Assembly: GCA_002360535.1 (NCBI GenBank)
Contig: DEQR01000079.1
Location: 56,517-120,516, forward strand
Reading direction: 5' to 3'
DNA: 64,000 nucleotides
DNA from: Thiobacillus sp. UBA3361
Lineage (GTDB): Bacteria; Pseudomonadota; Gammaproteobacteria; Burkholderiales; Thiobacillaceae
A program made the position numbers and the translations under genes. Below are positions 35,583 to 44,643 of the stretch, in pieces (position 1 is the stretch's first letter; every line of letters starts with the position of its first letter). Below the pieces are notes generated by a model, which saw only the letters and a list, made by a program, of their open reading frames with translations, was not told the origin of the DNA and did no database searches.

Positions 35583-36834
35583 CGGCCCTGAACGCCGGCG
35601 ATGGATACTGTGGCCGGGCGATTCGCCGCTGGTCATGGAGGCCGGCCACAGCCTGACTGCCCACGGCCAACCCCCGGAATCGCTCGGCACCCTCACCGAC
35701 CTCTTGGTCGCCCTGCGCGGCGGCAAAGTGAGCGCCCTGCTGGCAGACTGGGACCTGCTGCAGCGCCAGCCCGCCGAAGACCGTCAGGCCCTGGCGGCGG
35801 CACTGGGCGCAACCCCCCTCGTCTGTCTGAGCCGCGACGACGGCCTGGTCTCCCGGCTGGCGGCGGCGCGCTACGGCAGCCGGGGCTACCTGCGGTTACC
35901 CTTGTCCAGGGAGCGCCTGCTAGCCGCGCTGGAGTGCTGCCTGAACGGCCAGGCGGAAGAGGATGGCCTTGTCCTGATCGTCGATGACTCCGCCTCTTCC
36001 GCCTCCTTCCATGCCCGCGTGCTGGAACAGGCCGGGCTGCGCGCGCAGGTGATCACCGACCCGCTGCGGGTACTGGAAGGCCTGCGCGAACTGCCGCCGG
36101 ACCTGATCCTGATGGACGTCTATATGCCCGGCGCCAGCGGCGATGAACTGGTGCGCGTGATCCGGCAGGAGGAGTCCTTCGTGCACATCCCCATCCTCTA
36201 CCTGTCGGTGGAGAGCGACCCCGTCCGGCAGCGGCAGGCCATGGCCCTGGGCGGCGACGAATTTCTGTGCAAACCCATCCCCCCCGAGCTGCTGGTATCC
36301 GCGGTCCGGACCCACCTCTCCCGCGCCCGCTCGCTGCGCCGGCGGATGACGTCCGACAGCCTGACCGGCCTGCTCGGCCGCGCGCATTTCAACGACCGGC
36401 TGGGGCTGGAACTGGCCCGCGCCCGGCGCACCGGCCGGCCTCTGAATCTGGTCCTGCTGGACATCGACCATCGCCGGCGGATCAGGGACATGCACGGACA
36501 GGCCGCGTTCGAGCGCGTCGTCCGCGGCCTGGCACGTCAGCTGCGCCAGCGTCTGCGCGGCACGGATCTACTCGGCCACCGCGGCGAGGGCTCCTTCGCC
36601 GTGGCCATGCCCGACACCACGCGGGAGCAGGCCTTGCGGGTGATGAATGAGGTACGCGAAGTTTTTTCAAGCCTGCCGCAGAGCGACGGCGAGCGGGTAT
36701 TCCAATGCAGTTTCAGCGCCGGCCTGGCCGAATCGGCCGCAGAAGCCGACCGGGACAGTCTCCTCGAACAGGCCGGCCAGGCCTTGCGGGAGGCCAAACA
36801 GGGAGGACGCAATCGGGTGGTGCTGGGGTCCTGA
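35575..36834 (+). CDS. Response regulator with degenerate GGDEF domain
   Basis: A 419-residue protein. A divergent receiver-like domain (about 8-125) lacks a clear acidic pocket. A canonical receiver follows (131-248) with Asp181 (LILMDVYMPGASG) and Lys233 (FLCKPIPP). The GGDEF-fold domain (about 258-417) starts DSLTGLLGRAHFNDRL and has DIDHRRRIRDMHG. Where GGDEF is expected the sequence is RGEGS (336-340), so diguanylate cyclase activity is unlikely and it may instead bind a partner or nucleotide. It is coupled to ptsI by an 8-base overlap and converges on the PP2C gene with a 10-bp gap, hinting at a shared circuit. Confidence 0.88.
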   Translation: MPDGPERRRWILWPGDSPLVMEAGHSLTAHGQPPESLGTLTDLLVALRGGKVSALLADWDLLQRQPAEDRQALAAALGATPLVCLSRDDGLVSRLAAARYGSRGYLRLPLSRERLLAALECCLNGQAEEDGLVLIVDDSASSASFHARVLEQAGLRAQVITDPLRVLEGLRELPPDLILMDVYMPGASGDELVRVIRQEESFVHIPILYLSVESDPVRQRQAMALGGDEFLCKPIPPELLVSAVRTHLSRARSLRRRMTSDSLTGLLGRAHFNDRLGLELARARRTGRPLNLVLLDIDHRRRIRDMHGQAAFERVVRGLARQLRQRLRGTDLLGHRGEGSFAVAMPDTTREQALRVMNEVREVFSSLPQSDGERVFQCSFSAGLAESAAEADRDSLLEQAGQALREAKQGGRNRVVLGS

Positions 36835-36844
36835 TGCGTGTGGA

Positions 36845-38551
36845 TCAGACGGCGAAGCGGGCGCGCACCTCATTGCCATTGCCGGAGTAGGTGACCTCCC
36901 GGCACAGGCTCCTCACCAGGGCGATACCCCGGCCGTGGGGACGCAGCCCGTCCTCGTCATCCGCATCTGCGAACACCAGATTCCGGTGATCGAAACCCGG
37001 CCCGCTGTCGGTCACTTCCATGTCCAGCACGCCCAGGCCATCCGCCTCGTGCACATGGAAAGCCAGATCCACACGGCCTTCACGCAAATTGGCCAGGCGC
37101 TCGCCGCGCTGTTGCAGGTACAGCTCGAACCCGCCGGCCTGGGCCTTGGTGGCCGAATCCAGGCCGAGCAGACCATGGTCCAGGGCATTGTTGTACAGCT
37201 CGGAAAGGATCAGGAACAACGCGCCCTGATGCGGCTTGAGGGCCTGCACGTGGGCGAGCACGCCGAGCAGCGAGGGGACCACATCGGTGCCGCGCAGCTC
37301 CTGCGGACCGTAAGAGATGGTCATGCGCCAATCGGACACCGGGCCGGACAGCGCCTGCTGGGCGGAGTCCGCCACCCGCACCTCCCGGCGCCTTTCCACG
37401 GGCACCTCCACCAGCATGCAGGAGATGTCGTCATGCCGGCGGCGGCCGCGGACATGGGCATGCATCCCCTTCAGCAAGGCCTCCATGCGCAGGTCCGGAG
37501 CGGCCAGGCTGAGTATCTCGCCGACCCCGTCCATGCCCAGGCGGTCTTCCTCCGGCGACTCCGCCTCGATCAGGCCGTCGGAGCACAGCAGCAACTGCCC
37601 CGGCTCCTGCAACACAAAAGTCTCGGTTTGGGCGGAAAACTGGGCGTCCGGCAGAATGCCCAAGGGGGGGTGCCTGGAAACCCAACGCCGGCTGACCTGC
37701 CCGGCTGCGGTGATGAACAACACGTCCGGGTTGCCGCCGTTCCATCCCTCCACGGTCTGGCCGCGCACGTCGATGGCCACCAGGCTGACCGCCACGAAGC
37801 GGTCCGGCGGCAGCAGTGACTTGAGCTTGCGGTTGATCTCCTGGGCGATGGAGCCGATGGGGAAGCCCTTCATGGTCATGCTGTTGAAGGTCTGCGTCAG
37901 GGGCATGGCGGTCAGGGCGGCGGCCAGCCCGTGTCCGGAGGCATCCGCCAGCATCACGTAGAGCACACCTCCCGGCGAGCGGGCGGCGCACAGCAGGTCG
38001 CCGCTGAAGGTGTCCGCCGGCAGGTTGAAGTGCTTCAGGGTGGGATCGCGCAGGCCGGCTAGGTCGGTGAGCCGCCGCATGACGTGCTCCCCCAGGCGGT
38101 TCTGTTCCTCCACCTCCGCGCGCCAGGCGCTCAATTCCTCGTTGCTCAGCAGCACCTGCTGCTGCAGATGCAAAAGTCGGGCGTAGCTGCTGATCTTGGC
38201 GCGCAGCATGGGCAGGGAGGCGGGTTTGACTAGATAATCGTCACCGCCGCTTTCCAGCCCGTGCAGCACGTCCTCCATGCGGTCCAGGGCGGAAAAGAAG
38301 ACGATGGGCACCCACTTGGCGCTTGCGAAGCTGCGTATGCGCCGCGCCGCTTCGATGCCGTCCATGCGCGGCATCATGATGTCCATGATGATCAGATCGG
38401 GGGCCGCCGACCGGTAGCGATCCACCGCCTCCAGACCGTCGGCCGCCGTGACGACCTCATGTCCCAGACTCCGCGCTACCGCCTGCACCTGCTTGATGTT
38501 GGTGAGCGTGTCGTCAACGACAAGGATCTTCAGCGGCAGGGCTTCACTCAC
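36845..38551 (-). CDS. Receiver-PP2C phosphatase-HATPase fusion (HsbR/RsbU-like)
   Basis: A 568-residue cytoplasmic regulator of partner switching. Receiver with Asp57 and Lys109 (1-125), coiled linker (125-165), PP2C/SpoIIE phosphatase (about 170-385: FSGDLLCAARS, LADASGHGLAAA, LCSDGLIEAES, RRHDDISCML) and a C-terminal RsbW-type HATPase (about 430-565: LSELYNNALDHG, DSGPGFDH, GRGIALVRSL). It can thus both dephosphorylate and phosphorylate a STAS partner, which is encoded 4 bases upstream. The layout matches Pseudomonas HsbR. Last gene of the che operon. Confidence 0.93.
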   Translation of the reverse strand: MSEALPLKILVVDDTLTNIKQVQAVARSLGHEVVTAADGLEAVDRYRSAAPDLIIMDIMMPRMDGIEAARRIRSFASAKWVPIVFFSALDRMEDVLHGLESGGDDYLVKPASLPMLRAKISSYARLLHLQQQVLLSNEELSAWRAEVEEQNRLGEHVMRRLTDLAGLRDPTLKHFNLPADTFSGDLLCAARSPGGVLYVMLADASGHGLAAALTAMPLTQTFNSMTMKGFPIGSIAQEINRKLKSLLPPDRFVAVSLVAIDVRGQTVEGWNGGNPDVLFITAAGQVSRRWVSRHPPLGILPDAQFSAQTETFVLQEPGQLLLCSDGLIEAESPEEDRLGMDGVGEILSLAAPDLRMEALLKGMHAHVRGRRRHDDISCMLVEVPVERRREVRVADSAQQALSGPVSDWRMTISYGPQELRGTDVVPSLLGVLAHVQALKPHQGALFLILSELYNNALDHGLLGLDSATKAQAGGFELYLQQRGERLANLREGRVDLAFHVHEADGLGVLDMEVTDSGPGFDHRNLVFADADDEDGLRPHGRGIALVRSLCREVTYSGNGNEVRARFAV

Positions 38552-38555
38552 ACGC

Positions 38556-38864
38556 TCAACCCTTGATGTGGAACAGCTTCCCGAAGTTGGCGATGTCGAG
38601 CACCTGCTTGACCGTGCCCTGCAGGCCGGAGAGCGTCACGTTGCGGCCGCTGGATTCGGATTTTTCCTTGAGCAGCAGCAGCATGCCCAGGGCGGAACTG
38701 TCCAGGTAATCCACCTGCTTGAAATCGATCTCCAACTCGCGCACGGCATTGTTCTCGTACATCTTTTCGTAGGCTGAACGAAAATCCCGGTGGGAGTGGA
38801 AATCAAAGCGACCCTGCAGCGACAGGGTCGCGCGCGCGCCTTCCAGCTCATTCTTGATCATCAT
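38556..38864 (-). CDS. STAS-domain anti-sigma-factor antagonist (HsbA-like)
   Basis: A 102-residue single STAS domain. The conserved phosphorylatable serine is in DYLDSSALGMLLLL. Substrate of the PP2C/kinase encoded next. In Pseudomonas, HsbA in its two states contacts FlgM or the diguanylate cyclase HsbD. Start at 38864 is supported by GGAG 8 bases upstream; the first two codons are both ATG. Confidence 0.92.
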   Translation of the reverse strand: MMIKNELEGARATLSLQGRFDFHSHRDFRSAYEKMYENNAVRELEIDFKQVDYLDSSALGMLLLLKEKSESSGRNVTLSGLQGTVKQVLDIANFGKLFHIKG

Positions 38865-38962
38865 GGCGAAGCTCCGTAGAAGAACCCATTGGTCGATGGC
38901 TTGATTGATTACGGCATGATCCGGGCAATCTTGAGCCTGGGAATCGCGGCCGGTCGGCCGCC

Positions 38963-40012
38963 TCAGACACGCAAGGCCAGGCGGTCCAGGATGCGCCGGG
39001 CCATGTCCCGCAACGGGCTGATCTCCTGCGCCGCGCCCAATTCCACGGCCGCCTTGGGCATGCCATAGACCACGCAACTGGCCTCGTCCTGGGCGATGGT
39101 GTAGGCACCCGCCTGGCGCATGCGCAGCATGCCCGCCGCCCCATCCTTGCCCATGCCGGTGAGGATCACCCCCAGGGCGTTGCCCCCCAGCACCTGGGCG
39201 GCGCTGTCGAACAGCACGTCCACCGAGGGCCGGTGCCGGTTGACCGGTTCCGATTGCACCAGGTCGGTGTAGTAGTAGGCCCCGCTACGCTTGACGCGCA
39301 AGTGCGAGTGGCCGGGCGCCAGGTAGGCGTAGCCAGGCAGCACACGCTCATTGTGCTCGGCCTCCTTCACGGTCATGGCCGACAGGCCGTCCAGGCGCTG
39401 GGCGAATGATTTGGTGAAGGATTCCGGCATGTGCTGGGTCATCAGCACGGCCGGCGCATCGGCCGGCATGCGCGTAAGCACCTCCTTGAGGGCCTCGGTG
39501 CCGCCGGTGGAGGAGCCGATGCACACCACTTTTTCGGTGGTGTTGAGGAAATGGCCCGGCAAGGGCTGCGGAGAAGTGGGTACCGACGTACCCAGGGCAT
39601 GGCGGCGGATACGGGCGCGGGCGGCCGAACGCAGGCGCTCGGCGATGTCCTCCGCCAGATCGCTGAGGCCATCCGCCATGCCGACCTTGGGCTTGGTGAT
39701 GAAATCCACCGCGCCCAGCTCCAGGGCCTTCAGGGTGACATCCGAGCCCTGCTCGGTGAGGGTGGAGACCATCAGCACCGGCATGGGCCGCAGGCGCATC
39801 AGGCGCTCCAGGAATTCCAGCCCGTTCATGCGCGGCATTTCCACATCCAAGGTGAGCACGTCCGGGTTCAACTCCTTGATCATCTCCCGCGCGGTGATGG
39901 GGTCCGGCGCCATACCCACCACCTCCAGATCTGGCTGGCTGTTGACCAGCTCCCTGAGCACGCCCCGGATCAGGGCGGAGTCGTCAATGATGAGGACCTT
40001 GATCTTGTTCAT
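38963..40012 (-). CDS. cheB: Chemotaxis methylesterase CheB
   Basis: A 349-residue protein-glutamate methylesterase and glutamine deamidase. Receiver Asp56 (LTLDVEMPRMNG); catalytic triad Ser168 (GSSTGG), His194 (TQHMP) and Asp290 (GMGKDGAAGM). It removes methyl groups from the MCPs when phosphorylated by CheA. It follows cheD after a 75-bp gap with short inverted repeats. Confidence 0.97.
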   Translation of the reverse strand: MNKIKVLIIDDSALIRGVLRELVNSQPDLEVVGMAPDPITAREMIKELNPDVLTLDVEMPRMNGLEFLERLMRLRPMPVLMVSTLTEQGSDVTLKALELGAVDFITKPKVGMADGLSDLAEDIAERLRSAARARIRRHALGTSVPTSPQPLPGHFLNTTEKVVCIGSSTGGTEALKEVLTRMPADAPAVLMTQHMPESFTKSFAQRLDGLSAMTVKEAEHNERVLPGYAYLAPGHSHLRVKRSGAYYYTDLVQSEPVNRHRPSVDVLFDSAAQVLGGNALGVILTGMGKDGAAGMLRMRQAGAYTIAQDEASCVVYGMPKAAVELGAAQEISPLRDMARRILDRLALRV

Positions 40013-40087
40013 TGTTCATCTATAGGCGATTAGCGATCCGCCAAGCCTGGGCGGAAGCGGTAGCCGAAAGCCGACCGCTGATCGCTT

Positions 40088-40699
40088 TCATGCAAACAAC
40101 TCCACATCGCCGGCGATCTGCTCCGACTTGAGTCGGGAGTCATACTCCCGCTCGCGCTGGATGATGGTGTTGTTGTGCACGTTGCGCAGCTTCTTCACCA
40201 TCACCCGGCCGTTGGCGGGGAAGAAATAGACCTTGCGCGGATGGGGGCCCAGCAGGTCCTGGGCGACGACGCGGATGCGCTCGGTGCGCAGGTAGTCGAT
40301 GACGAATGCGCTGTTGGACTCGCCCACGTTCACCGTGGTGAAGCCGCGCAGCACCGCGGCGCCGCCGAACACCTTGGCCTCCAGCCGGTTGCGGTTGGCG
40401 CCCAGCTTGACCAGCTGGTTGAGCAGCATCTCCATGGCATAGCCGCCGTAGCGCGCCGAGGCGGACAGGGGGTTATGGGGGTCGCCGCCCTCGGGCAGCA
40501 TGAAGTGGTTCATGCCGCCGATGCCCGTCAGCGGGTCGCGTAGGCAGGCCGCCACGCAGGAACCCAGCACGGTCACCAGGAGCATGTCGCGGGCGGTGAC
40601 GTAGTACTCGCCCGGCAGTATCTTGGCCGCATCGCTGTTGAAATTGCGGTCGTAGTAGTGGTTGGGGGCGAGGATTTCCTCGTAGGCGTGCTGGGTCAC
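40088..40699 (-). CDS. cheD: Chemoreceptor glutamine deamidase CheD
   Basis: A 203-residue CheD with the active-site GSCVAACLRDP (Cys) and GGMNHFMLPEG (His). It deamidates receptor glutamines and can modulate CheY-P phosphatases. The C-terminus ends AGDVELFA, nearly the same peptide as at the end of the first gene of the operon (SGDIELF). Confidence 0.95.
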   Translation of the reverse strand: MTQHAYEEILAPNHYYDRNFNSDAAKILPGEYYVTARDMLLVTVLGSCVAACLRDPLTGIGGMNHFMLPEGGDPHNPLSASARYGGYAMEMLLNQLVKLGANRNRLEAKVFGGAAVLRGFTTVNVGESNSAFVIDYLRTERIRVVAQDLLGPHPRKVYFFPANGRVMVKKLRNVHNNTIIQREREYDSRLKSEQIAGDVELFA

Positions 40700-40720
40700 T
40701 GGGCTGTCCTGTGTACGTCT

Positions 40721-41626
40721 TCAGGCATGCACGTACACGGTCTGCCCGCGCAGCTTGAACAGGTCCGTGGCATGGTAAAGGGCCTCGGAGTGGCCGACGA
40801 TGAGCAGGCCGTCCGGCTTCAGCAGCGGTTTCATCCGCTCCAGGATGCGGTATTGGGTCGGCTTGTCGAAATAGATCATCACATTGCGGCAGAAGATCAC
40901 ATCCAGCGGCCCCTTCACCGGCCAGGTGCCATCCAGCAGGTTGAGCCGGAAAAACTCCAGCATGGCCCGCAATTCTGGCTTCACCTTGGCCATGCCCTGC
41001 CGCTCGCCGGTACCCTTGAGGAAGAACTGGCGCTGCTGGGCGTCGCTCAGTTTGGCGAGCCGGTCCACGGGATAGACGCCCTCGCTGGCCTTGCGCAGCA
41101 CGTTGGTATCCAGGTCCGAGGCCAGGATCTTGACCGGGGCGCCGAACCCGCCCAGCGCCTCGACCGCCGTCATGGCGATGGAGTAGGGCTCTTCGCCGGT
41201 GCTGGAGGCGGCGCTCCAGATGGTGATGGGCCGGTCCTTGCGGCCGCGCAGGAAGTCCTTCAGCAGGGTGAAGTGGTGCGCCTCGCGGAAGAAGTCGGTC
41301 AGGTTGGTGGTCAGCGAATTGACGAAGGCCTCCCATTCGGCCTCGTCGTTGGCGCGCAGCAGGCCCAGGTAGTCGCGGAAGCTACGCAGTCCGGTGGCCC
41401 GCAACCGGCGCGCCAGGCGGCTATAGACCATATCCTCCTTGGCATCGGACAGACTGATGCCGGCATGGTCATAGATCAGCTTGCGCACCTCTTCGAAGTC
41501 GCGCGGCGTGAATTCGAATTCGCGTTCCGTGCGCTCGGCCGGCCGCACCGATGCATTGGGCAGCGTCGCACGAGGAATGGTGGTGGGCCGACCCTGAACG
41601 CTTGCTCTCGATATGTCGCTTTTCAT
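40721..41626 (-). CDS. cheR: Chemotaxis methyltransferase CheR
   Basis: A 301-residue SAM-dependent methyltransferase. N-terminal all-alpha domain (FEEVRKLIYDHAGISLS), SAM site WSAASSTGEEPYSIAM, and DVIFCRNVMIYFD. It methylates receptor glutamates; the EWEEF tail of the neighbouring MCP could tether it. Confidence 0.97.
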   Translation of the reverse strand: MKSDISRASVQGRPTTIPRATLPNASVRPAERTEREFEFTPRDFEEVRKLIYDHAGISLSDAKEDMVYSRLARRLRATGLRSFRDYLGLLRANDEAEWEAFVNSLTTNLTDFFREAHHFTLLKDFLRGRKDRPITIWSAASSTGEEPYSIAMTAVEALGGFGAPVKILASDLDTNVLRKASEGVYPVDRLAKLSDAQQRQFFLKGTGERQGMAKVKPELRAMLEFFRLNLLDGTWPVKGPLDVIFCRNVMIYFDKPTQYRILERMKPLLKPDGLLIVGHSEALYHATDLFKLRGQTVYVHA

Positions 41627-41742
41627 TTTCCACCCCGAGACACAGCAGCCTCTCCATGCGCCGAACCGCGTTGCATACCCCTCACCAGCCGATGCCGCAG
41701 TTCACGGCGCCGCGTATATCAGGTCATGCGCGCTGCCCGGCA

Positions 41743-44622
41743 TCAGAACTCTTCCCACTCGTCATCGGCGGCCTGCGGGGCATCGGCACGCATCCTGGCT
41801 GCGGCGCGCGCTGCCAGAGGCATCGCGGCGGGCGCCGGGGCAGGCGTGGCCGAAGCGGGGCGGCGGGCCGGGGCGGCCACGAGTTGCCGCCCGCCGCCGG
41901 CCACCTTGAACACGGACACCGCCTCGGCCAGGCTGCCGGCCTGGTCCTGGAGGCTTTCGGCGGCGGCCGCGGCCTCTTCCACCAAGGCGGCGTTCTGCTG
42001 CGTCATCTCGTCCATCTGGCTGATGGCGCCGTTGACCTGCTCGATCCCCTGACTCTGCTCCAAGCTCGCGGCGGTGATCTCGCCCATGATGTCGGTGACC
42101 CGCTTGACCGCGTCCACCACCTCGTCCATGGTGCCGCCGGCCTGTTCCACCAGCTTGTAGCCGCTGTTGACCTTGTCAACGCTGTCGGAGATGAGCTGCT
42201 TGATCTCCTTGGCGGCGTTGGCGCTGCGCTGGGCCAGGCTGCGCACCTCGCCGGCCACCACCGCGAAGCCGCGGCCCTGCTCGCCGGCCCGGGCCGCCTC
42301 CACGGCGGCGTTCAGGGCAAGGATGTTGGTCTGGAAGGCGATGCCGTCGATGACGCTGATGATGTCGGCGATCTTCTTCGAGCTCTCGGCGATGGCGCCC
42401 ATGGTGTGCACCACCTCGCCCACCACCTCGCCGCCCTTGACCGCCACGTCACTGGCGCCCTTGGCCAGCTGGTTGGCCTGGCGGGCGTTGTCGGCGTTGG
42501 CCTTGACGGTGCTGGTGAGCTCGTCCATGGAGCTGGCGGTCTCTTCCAGGCTGGAGGCCTGGGATTCCGTGCGCGAGGATAGGTCGGCGTTGCCGCTAGC
42601 GATCTCCCGTGCGGCGGTGTTGATGGCGTCGGTGGCCTCGCGGATCTGGGTCACGATCTCCTGCAAGCGGTCGCTGGTGGCGTTGACGTCGTTCTTCAGC
42701 TCGGCGAACAGGCCCTCGTGGCTGCCTTCCATGCGTTGGGTCAGGTCGCCGTCGGCCAGGGCCTTGAGCACCTGGGCCACGTCCTGGATGCCGCGCTCGC
42801 TGGTCTCCACCACCCGGTTGATGCCTTCGGCCAGCTGTTTGAAAAAGCCCGCCTTGCCTTCCAGGTTCAGGCGCCGGCTGAAGTCACCGTCGGCGGCGGC
42901 CTCCACCAGGCTGGCAATCTCCCGTTCCACCGCCACCTCGGCGGTGCGGTCGCCCCACTCCACCACGCTGCCCAGGCGTTGCCCCTGCTCGTTAATCACC
43001 GGATTGGCCACCACCGTCATGGTGCGGCCGCCGATGTTCAGCGTGCCCTTGTGGGTGCTGGTCAGGCCGGCCAGCAGACCGGCCTGGTGGTGCGGATTCT
43101 TGTGGAAGCTGTCGATGCTGGCACCCATCAGGCGGCCGGCGTCGAACTGGGACAGCTGGCTCTTGATGTCCGCCTCGGCGTTCCTGAACATGGCCTCCAC
43201 CGCCTTGTTCATGTAGATGATGCGCCGCTCGTTGTCGGCCATCATCACGTTGGCGTTGACGTTGTCCAGGGCGATGCGAATGCGCAGGTTCTCATCGGCG
43301 ATGCGCCGGGTCTCGGCGGTGTTGAAGCCCAGCTTGGTCTGCATGACGGCCAGGGCGGCCAGCACGTGGCCCACCTCGTCGTGGCGGCCGACCTCGATCT
43401 GGTTGTCGTAGCGGTCCTGGCTGATCTGCTCGAAGTAGCCGACGGCCTTGCCCAGGGGGCCGACGATGGAACGCAGCAACTGCCAGCCCAGGAACAGGGC
43501 GAAACCGATGCCCAGCAGGCTGACGGCGATGATGATCTGGGTCGCGCGCTCGTAGGCGGCCTGGGTGTCGGCCCGCTCGTGTTCGGCGAAGGCGTTCAGG
43601 GCGGCCGTCAGATTGTCTGTGGACTTGGACAACTCGGCATACAACGGGTTGACGGAACTGATGATGCTCTCCGCCGCGTCATCGTAAAGCTCGGCCTGGA
43701 TGGACGACTTGGCGGCGAACAGGCCCTCCTGGCCGAAGCGGATGCGCGCCTCCTTGAAGGCCTCCATGGCCTCGGTGACCTTGGTCAGATGGGGGTTGTC
43801 CTGGGCGAACCGCACCTTGGACAACTGCTCCCACAGCTCGTTGATGCGGGTCACGTTCTGGGTCATCGCCTCCATGTGCATCTGCACCGGGTGGTCATGC
43901 AGCTTGCTCAGGGGGTTCTCGGGCGCGTGCTGCAAGGCCAGCAGCAGCTGGGCCCGGTTGTCCGCCGACAGGAACTTGATCTGGTCCGCCAGTCGGCCGG
44001 GCACGAATGTCTGGTCCATCAGGCGCTGCACGGCCTGGTTGGTCTGGCCCGTGGTGTAGATGCCCAGGCCGCCGATGCCGGCCAGGATGAAGGCAAGAAA
44101 ACCGATCACCGCCAGCAGCCGGCTGCGAATACTGAGGTTTTGCAGTCGATGCAGCCAACCCGCCGGACCGGTCTTCAACACCTGGCCCTCGCGGATGACG
44201 ATGCCCTTGGCCCGGCCCTCGCGGATGTCCTTGTACAACTGCTCGGCGAAGGCCACCTCATCCCGGGTCACGGTGGAGCGGATGGACAGGAAACCGACGA
44301 TCTGGCCATTCAGCTTTTCCGGCGTCACCTGGGCGCGCACCCAGTAGTGGTCACCGTTCTTGCGCCGGTTCTTGACCAGGCCGGACCACGGTTTGCCCTG
44401 CTGGACGGTGTCCCAAAGGTCCTTGAAGGCTGCCTCGGGCATGTCCGGGTGGCGCAGGATGTTGTGCGGCGCCCCCATCAGTTCCCGTTCCGAGAAGCCG
44501 CTGGCCTCGACGAAGTCCGGGTTGACGAAGGTGATGAGGCCCTTGGTGTCGGTGCGGGAGACGATCTGGGTCCCCTCGCGCAGCATGTATTCCTGGCCGG
44601 TCACGGGCATGTTGGTGCGCAT
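41743..44622 (-). CDS. PAS-containing methyl-accepting chemotaxis protein with CheR-docking tail
   Basis: A 959-residue MCP. Order: an Aer-like PAS domain (about 15-130, FVNPDFVEASGF); transmembrane helix (about 160-185); periplasmic four-helix segment; second transmembrane helix (about 365); HAMP; a second PAS domain (NVNANVMMADNERRIIYMNK); HAMP-like helices; and the signalling hairpin whose tip reads GIAFQTNILALNAAVEAARA. It ends EWEEF, like the NWETF pentapeptide that tethers CheR/CheB in enterobacteria. From the second PAS to the hairpin it is near-identical to the next MCP. Confidence 0.95.
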   Translation of the reverse strand: MRTNMPVTGQEYMLREGTQIVSRTDTKGLITFVNPDFVEASGFSERELMGAPHNILRHPDMPEAAFKDLWDTVQQGKPWSGLVKNRRKNGDHYWVRAQVTPEKLNGQIVGFLSIRSTVTRDEVAFAEQLYKDIREGRAKGIVIREGQVLKTGPAGWLHRLQNLSIRSRLLAVIGFLAFILAGIGGLGIYTTGQTNQAVQRLMDQTFVPGRLADQIKFLSADNRAQLLLALQHAPENPLSKLHDHPVQMHMEAMTQNVTRINELWEQLSKVRFAQDNPHLTKVTEAMEAFKEARIRFGQEGLFAAKSSIQAELYDDAAESIISSVNPLYAELSKSTDNLTAALNAFAEHERADTQAAYERATQIIIAVSLLGIGFALFLGWQLLRSIVGPLGKAVGYFEQISQDRYDNQIEVGRHDEVGHVLAALAVMQTKLGFNTAETRRIADENLRIRIALDNVNANVMMADNERRIIYMNKAVEAMFRNAEADIKSQLSQFDAGRLMGASIDSFHKNPHHQAGLLAGLTSTHKGTLNIGGRTMTVVANPVINEQGQRLGSVVEWGDRTAEVAVEREIASLVEAAADGDFSRRLNLEGKAGFFKQLAEGINRVVETSERGIQDVAQVLKALADGDLTQRMEGSHEGLFAELKNDVNATSDRLQEIVTQIREATDAINTAAREIASGNADLSSRTESQASSLEETASSMDELTSTVKANADNARQANQLAKGASDVAVKGGEVVGEVVHTMGAIAESSKKIADIISVIDGIAFQTNILALNAAVEAARAGEQGRGFAVVAGEVRSLAQRSANAAKEIKQLISDSVDKVNSGYKLVEQAGGTMDEVVDAVKRVTDIMGEITAASLEQSQGIEQVNGAISQMDEMTQQNAALVEEAAAAAESLQDQAGSLAEAVSVFKVAGGGRQLVAAPARRPASATPAPAPAAMPLAARAAARMRADAPQAADDEWEEF

Positions 44623-44643
44623 GGCGTAGTCTCCTGAGGCGGG

